Both the position numbers and the translations under genes were made by a program. The notes beneath the pieces were generated by a model. That model made no database searches. It saw only the letters and a program-made list of their open reading frames with translations, and was not told the origin of the DNA. From the NCBI GenBank assembly GCA_035528415.1, contig DATKYQ010000002.1, positions 1-64,000 of the forward strand: DNA of 64,000 nt, in the 5' to 3' direction. Positions 59,837 to 64,000 of the stretch are shown in pieces (positions within the stretch are counted from its first letter, which is position 1; every line of letters begins with the position of its first letter). The stretch comes from DATKYQ01 sp035528415. Lineage in GTDB: Bacteria; Myxococcota; B64-G9.

Positions 59837-62418
59837 AGGGACACCGGGGCGGCCTCCTGGAAATCGTCGCCGTGCTGACATGCCTGGTTTGGCTGCGGCC
59901 CGCCTGGGCGGGGGACCTGCAGGCTGTCGAAATACAGGGCAACAAGCGGGTCGAGTCGGACGCCGTGCGCCTGGTAGTGACCTCTCAGCCGGGCGAGCCC
60001 CTGGATTCCTCCAAGGTGGGCCGGGACATCAAGGCCATCTTCGGGCTGGGGTATTTCGACGACGTCCGCGCCGAGGTCGACCAGAAGCAGCAAGGCGAGG
60101 TCCTCGTTTTCATCGTCCGAGAAAAACCCTCCATCGCCAAGATCGATTACCGCGGCAATGACGAGGTCGACCTGGACAAGATCAAGGAAGTCGTCGATAT
60201 CCAGCCACTGTCCGTGCTGGATGTCGCCAAGATCAAGAAGAACGCGCAGAAGATCAAGGAGCTATACGTAGAAAAGGGCTTCTTTATGGCCGACGTTGGC
60301 TACGAGTTGAAGAAGCTGCAAAAGAACAGGGTCTCGCTCACCTTTGTGATCAACGAGCGGGCCAAGGTTGAAATCCGGCGCATCACCTTCAGCGGCAACA
60401 AGCGCATCGGCACAGAAGAGCTCAAGGACATCATGGAGACGCGCGAGGGCGGTTTTTTCTCTTGGCTGACCGGCGCGGGGACCTTCAAGCAGGAGGGGCT
60501 CAAGCGCGACCTGATGCGTATCAACCAGTATTACTACGACCACGGCTTCATCAACGTCAAGGTGTCCGAGCCGGTGACCGAGATCAGCCGCGATCGCAAG
60601 AGCCTCTACTTGACCATCTCCGTGGAAGAAGGCGAACAGTACCGCTTCGGCAACATGGATTTCGCAGGCGACTTGCTGTGCAATGATCGCCAACTGCTCG
60701 ATCGTATCGAGACCGCCATCGACGACGGCGGAGTAGGGTTGCCCCTTTCGCGCGAATTAGCGCTCGAATTGCGCAAGCGGATGAGCGACAAGGAGATGGC
60801 CGCATTGAAGATCTCGGTTCTCTCCGCGCTCGAGCAGGAGGTCACAAAGCGCATCTATAAAGGGATCTGGGAGGAAAACCAGCCGCCGCGGCCAAAGAGC
60901 GGGCTTTTGCGCGAGCGGGTCCGCACGGAGCTTCTTGCGCGCCTGAAGACGGACGTCCTGAAAATGCTTTTACTGATCAAACCTGGCGAGATCTTCAACC
61001 GCACCAATCTCGGTATGAGCATGTTCCGTATCCAGGACATCTATAAGGATCGAGGCTTCGCTTACGTGGAGGTCGTGCCCAGCACGAACGTCGACGCCGA
61101 GGCCAGGATCGCCGACATCAAGTTCAACATCCAGAAGGGCTCGAAGGTATTCATCGAGGAGATCGAGATCGAGGGCAATGTCAAGACCCGCGACAAGGTC
61201 ATCCGGCGACAACTGCGGGTCTACGAGGGCGAGTACTATTCAGGGACGGGACTGGCGATTTCCCACCGCCGGGTGAACAGCATGGGATTCTTCGAGAAAG
61301 TGGAGATCTCAGAGTCGAAAGGCAGCCGGCCCGACCGCATTGTCATCAAGGTCAAGGTCAAGGAGCGCCCCACCGGCACATTCCAGATCGGCGCCGGGTT
61401 CTCCTCGGTGGAAAACTTCATAGCCACGGCGCAGATCTCGCAGCAGAACCTCTTTGGCCGCGGCCAGACGCTGGCACTGATGGCCCAACTTTCCAGCCTG
61501 CGTCAGCTCTTCTCGCTGAGCTTCATCGAACCCTACTTCCTGGACACGAACTGGTACTTCGGCTTCCGCGTCTTCAACACCCAGCTCGACTACTACACCT
61601 TCGTGCGCAAGGCGAGCGGCGGCGATTTGACCCTGGGCTACGAGTTCATCGACGACTGGCGCTTGTCCCTGACCTATACGCTGGAGAACGTGGACGTATC
61701 CGAGCGCGGCGGAATGAGGTACTACAATCTCTTCTCGGACGGCTGGACTTCGAGCCTGCGCCTGACGATCTCCTGGGACACGCGCGACAACCGCCTGTTT
61801 CCCACCAGCGGCCACCTCTTGCAGGGGTCGGTGGAGCACGCCAGCAAGTACACCTTCAGCGAGAACGAGTTCACCAGGCTGTCCTGGGTGACCCGTTACT
61901 ACTGGCCGGTGATCTGGGGCATTGTCTTGAAGAGCAACATCACCCTGGGTTACATCACGCCGGGCGCGCCCATCTTCGAGAAGTACTTCGTCGGCGGCAT
62001 CTACACGGTGCGCGGTTACGAGCCGCGCTCGATCGGTCCCAGGCAAGATCTGGCGGCCGAGAAATGGGCGCCGGGCTCCTACCTGACTCCCTCCAGCGTG
62101 GGCGGCAACAAGCAGGTGATCGGCAATATCGAACTGGAATTTCCGATCTTCCCGCAGGTCAACATCCGCGGCGTGATCTTCCTCGACGCCGGCAGCTCCT
62201 ATGGCGAGGGAGAACACATCTTCTCGGAGCGTTACTCGGAGGACGCCGACAAGAACCGGCTCAAGGAGACCTGGCTCGGCATGTACTGGTCGACGGGATT
62301 CGGCTTCCGCTGGTTCTCGCCGATCGGCCCCCTGCGCTTCGAGTGGGGCATCCCGCTGACGCCCCGGCCGGGCGACAAGGATATTCTGTTCGAGTTTACG
62401 ATTGGCAACTTTTTCTGA
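59833..62418 (+). CDS. bamA: BamA outer-membrane assembly factor with a helical insert
   Basis: An 861-residue Omp85 protein that inserts outer-membrane beta barrels. A signal (WLRPAWA-GD) is followed by POTRA domains near residues 28-98, 100-178, 179-266, 268-435 and 438-510. The barrel then runs to the C-terminal Phe. Loop 6 has TVRGYEPRS. The fourth POTRA holds an insert of about 95 residues, near 284-378, that is helical and charged. Without it the length would be near the usual 770-800 residues. The start overlaps lolD. Confidence 0.95.
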   Translation: MKGHRGGLLEIVAVLTCLVWLRPAWAGDLQAVEIQGNKRVESDAVRLVVTSQPGEPLDSSKVGRDIKAIFGLGYFDDVRAEVDQKQQGEVLVFIVREKPSIAKIDYRGNDEVDLDKIKEVVDIQPLSVLDVAKIKKNAQKIKELYVEKGFFMADVGYELKKLQKNRVSLTFVINERAKVEIRRITFSGNKRIGTEELKDIMETREGGFFSWLTGAGTFKQEGLKRDLMRINQYYYDHGFINVKVSEPVTEISRDRKSLYLTISVEEGEQYRFGNMDFAGDLLCNDRQLLDRIETAIDDGGVGLPLSRELALELRKRMSDKEMAALKISVLSALEQEVTKRIYKGIWEENQPPRPKSGLLRERVRTELLARLKTDVLKMLLLIKPGEIFNRTNLGMSMFRIQDIYKDRGFAYVEVVPSTNVDAEARIADIKFNIQKGSKVFIEEIEIEGNVKTRDKVIRRQLRVYEGEYYSGTGLAISHRRVNSMGFFEKVEISESKGSRPDRIVIKVKVKERPTGTFQIGAGFSSVENFIATAQISQQNLFGRGQTLALMAQLSSLRQLFSLSFIEPYFLDTNWYFGFRVFNTQLDYYTFVRKASGGDLTLGYEFIDDWRLSLTYTLENVDVSERGGMRYYNLFSDGWTSSLRLTISWDTRDNRLFPTSGHLLQGSVEHASKYTFSENEFTRLSWVTRYYWPVIWGIVLKSNITLGYITPGAPIFEKYFVGGIYTVRGYEPRSIGPRQDLAAEKWAPGSYLTPSSVGGNKQVIGNIELEFPIFPQVNIRGVIFLDAGSSYGEGEHIFSERYSEDADKNRLKETWLGMYWSTGFGFRWFSPIGPLRFEWGIPLTPRPGDKDILFEFTIGNFF

Positions 62419-62519
62419 TAAAGGCGAGGAAGAAGTTTGAATTTGAAAAGGGGCAAAGGAGTCGAACCAGAACAGACAGCCGACCGGAATGGTCGGGAAA
62501 TCACAGAGAGGATGAGAGC

Positions 62520-63071
62520 ATGAAGATCGGCAGATATGTGTTGAGTAGCTCACTGGTTATTGCGCTTGGCCTGGGTATCTGGACGTCGCCGGCAGCGGCG
62601 CAGCAGAAGATCGGGTACGTCAACGTGAGCCATGTGTTCGAGAGCACCAACGAGGGCAAGGCGATCCTGAAACGGCTGAAGTCCGAACACCTGAAAAAGC
62701 AGAAAGAGTTGGACACGCGCATGAAGACTTTTCAGGGAAAGGCGCAGCAGTTCCAGCAGCAGTCGGCCATGTTGAAAGAAGACGTGCGCAAGGAACGCAT
62801 ACAGCAGTTGTCCAAGGAGGAGCAGCAGCTCCAGGCGCTTTTCATGCAGTACCAGAACGATATCAACAAGAAAAAAAGCGAGGCCTTGGGAAAGTTCGAG
62901 CAAAAGGTGATGGTCGTCGTCCAGATAGTCGCCAAGCGCGAGGGCCTCGACTACATCCTGCGCCAGGAGGTGCTCCTGTTCGGGCCGGACAAGATGGACA
63001 TGACCAATCAGGTCATCCGCGAGTACGACAAGCGTCACGCGGCGAAATCCGAGAAAAAGAAAGGCAAGTGA
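62520..63071 (+). CDS. skp: Skp/OmpH-family periplasmic chaperone
   Basis: A 183-residue periplasmic chaperone for unfolded outer-membrane proteins. The signal (LGIWTSPAAA) leads into QKIGYVNVSHVFESTNEGKA, the family start, then a long Lys/Gln/Glu-rich coiled coil (KKQKELDTRMKTFQGKAQQF) forming the tentacles. ATG 62520 is preceded by GAGAGGATGAGAGC. It sits between bamA and lpxD, as in many Gram-negative genomes. Normal length. Confidence 0.93.
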   Translation: MKIGRYVLSSSLVIALGLGIWTSPAAAQQKIGYVNVSHVFESTNEGKAILKRLKSEHLKKQKELDTRMKTFQGKAQQFQQQSAMLKEDVRKERIQQLSKEEQQLQALFMQYQNDINKKKSEALGKFEQKVMVVVQIVAKREGLDYILRQEVLLFGPDKMDMTNQVIREYDKRHAAKSEKKKGK

Positions 63072-63074
63072 TCC

Positions 63075-64000
63075 TTGCCGCGCAGCCTGAAAGAGATAGC
63101 GAATCTTTTGGGCGCCGATCTGGTGGGCGCCGACAAGAGCGTCTCCGGAGTGGCCGCGCTGGATGATGCCGGGCCGGACGACCTGTCTATTTTTTTAGGC
63201 ACGCGAAACGCGGCCGCGCTGGATGGCACCCGGGCGGGCGCGCTGATCATAGCCCGCCGCGCACAGGCCGGGCTTGCTGACGGCCGGGCCGTGCATTGCC
63301 CCGTGCTGGTGGTCGAAGACCCCCGCCTGGCGTTGTCCAGGGTCCTGGATCTCTTTTACCCGGACGAGCCTTGCCAACCGGGCGTGTTACCCGGGGCGCT
63401 GGTCGACGCGCGGGCCGTGGTTGATGAACGAGCGCGGGTCGAGCCGGGCGCCAGGATCGAGCCCGGGGCGCGGGTGGGAGCGGGTACGCGTATTGGAAGC
63501 GGGACGGTCTTGTGCCGAGACGTGTTGGTGGGAGACGATTGCCGCCTGGGCAGAAACGTCGTGGTGCGCCGGCGCTGTCGGCTGGGCAACCGCGTCAGGC
63601 TGGGCGACGGCGTGGTGATCGGCTCGCGCGGCTTCGGTTTTGCAAACCTGGATCAAGCGCAAGCGGGAAAGCGCGCCGTTTCAATCAAACAGATCGGTAC
63701 GGTGGTCATCGAAGACGACGTCGAGATCGGCGCCAACTCGACGGTCGACCGCGCAACGCTCGGCGCGACGCGTATCGGAAGGGGTACCAAGATAGACAAC
63801 CTGGTACAGGTGGGGCACAACGTCGTCATCGGCCGCGATGTGATCATTGCCGCCCAGACGGGGCTCTCGGGCAGCGTGTGTATCGGCGACGGAGCGCTTT
63901 TGGGCGGTCAGGTAGGGGTTGCCGACCACGTCACCATCGGGGCCGGAGCCCAGGTTGGATCCAAGTCGGGAGTGGGAAGCGATGTGCCTGCCGGCAGCCG
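63075..64000 (+). CDS. lpxD: UDP-3-O-acylglucosamine N-acyltransferase (partial, cut by window end)
   Basis: The frame from TTG 63075 is open to the window end, 308 full codons. It reads PRSLKEIANLLGADLVGADK, the LpxD N-terminal domain. Left-handed parallel beta-helix hexapeptide repeats then run from about residue 105 (EPGARIEPGARVGAGTRIGS). The catalytic His is likely in VQVGHNVVIG. The enzyme adds a 3-hydroxyacyl chain to lipid A precursors. No ATG or GTG in frame is closer; TTG is four bases after the skp stop, with an upstream AAAGG. lpxD after skp is the standard order. Confidence 0.92.
   Translation, partial: MPRSLKEIANLLGADLVGADKSVSGVAALDDAGPDDLSIFLGTRNAAALDGTRAGALIIARRAQAGLADGRAVHCPVLVVEDPRLALSRVLDLFYPDEPCQPGVLPGALVDARAVVDERARVEPGARIEPGARVGAGTRIGSGTVLCRDVLVGDDCRLGRNVVVRRRCRLGNRVRLGDGVVIGSRGFGFANLDQAQAGKRAVSIKQIGTVVIEDDVEIGANSTVDRATLGATRIGRGTKIDNLVQVGHNVVIGRDVIIAAQTGLSGSVCIGDGALLGGQVGVADHVTIGAGAQVGSKSGVGSDVPAGS

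Overview
The window is a GC-rich chromosomal segment of a Gram-negative bacterium with an LPS-type outer membrane: it carries bamA, skp, lpxD, lolCD, lnt, a Ton system and many lipoproteins. Cysteine-rich surface proteins, thrombospondin type 3 repeats, PEGA domains, a MYXO-CTERM-like C-terminus, an Oar-like TonB receptor and sigma-54-type promoters together point to Myxococcota or a neighbouring former deltaproteobacterial lineage. This is inferred from gene content, not from a marker phylogeny. I see no rRNA, insertion sequence, integrase, phage gene or CRISPR array. One AT-richer islet (about 52.98-54.36 kb) holds an AbiE toxin-antitoxin pair.

Layout. 0-5 kb: small unknown genes, dusB with a coiled-coil gene, an HU protein with its terminator, a membrane-tailed protein and a metallo-beta-lactamase hydrolase. 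5-9 kb: a serine protease with four 150-residue Cys-rich repeats, overlapped by a cation efflux gene that appears to start at CTG. 9-16 kb: a sigma-54 promoter and a Cys-rich lipoprotein, two PEGA proteins and a CAP-domain lipoprotein. 15-25 kb: Xaa-Pro aminopeptidase, a VIT/vWA protein, a COG2509 flavoprotein, an outer-membrane-like protein, a Nudix hydrolase, a beta-propeller, a 99-residue unknown behind a second sigma-54-like promoter, a DUF4213/DUF364 protein and a tiny lipoprotein. 25.6-29 kb: gap-pgk-tpiA-secG.

29-40 kb is a divergent Ton locus. On the minus strand lie a TPR lipoprotein, tonB, exbB and two exbD genes. On the plus strand lie a 1551-residue TSP3/PPC lipoprotein and an Oar-like TonB-dependent receptor. 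The locus looks self-contained: receptor, large surface partner and energy module. A terminator and tRNA-Leu(GAG) follow.

40.5-50 kb: a large TPR/zinc-ribbon membrane protein, a DUF4388 protein, then phoH, a 7TM-HD phosphodiesterase, ybeY and lnt, packed tightly or overlapping. 50.7-53 kb: an ABC-2 exporter. 53-54.4 kb: AbiEi/AbiEii with an operator that covers its promoter. 54.4 kb to the end: prfB with its programmed +1 frameshift, lysS behind a sigma-70 promoter, then lolC-lolD-bamA-skp-lpxD, an outer-membrane biogenesis operon cut by the window end. Three of those genes appear to start with TTG.
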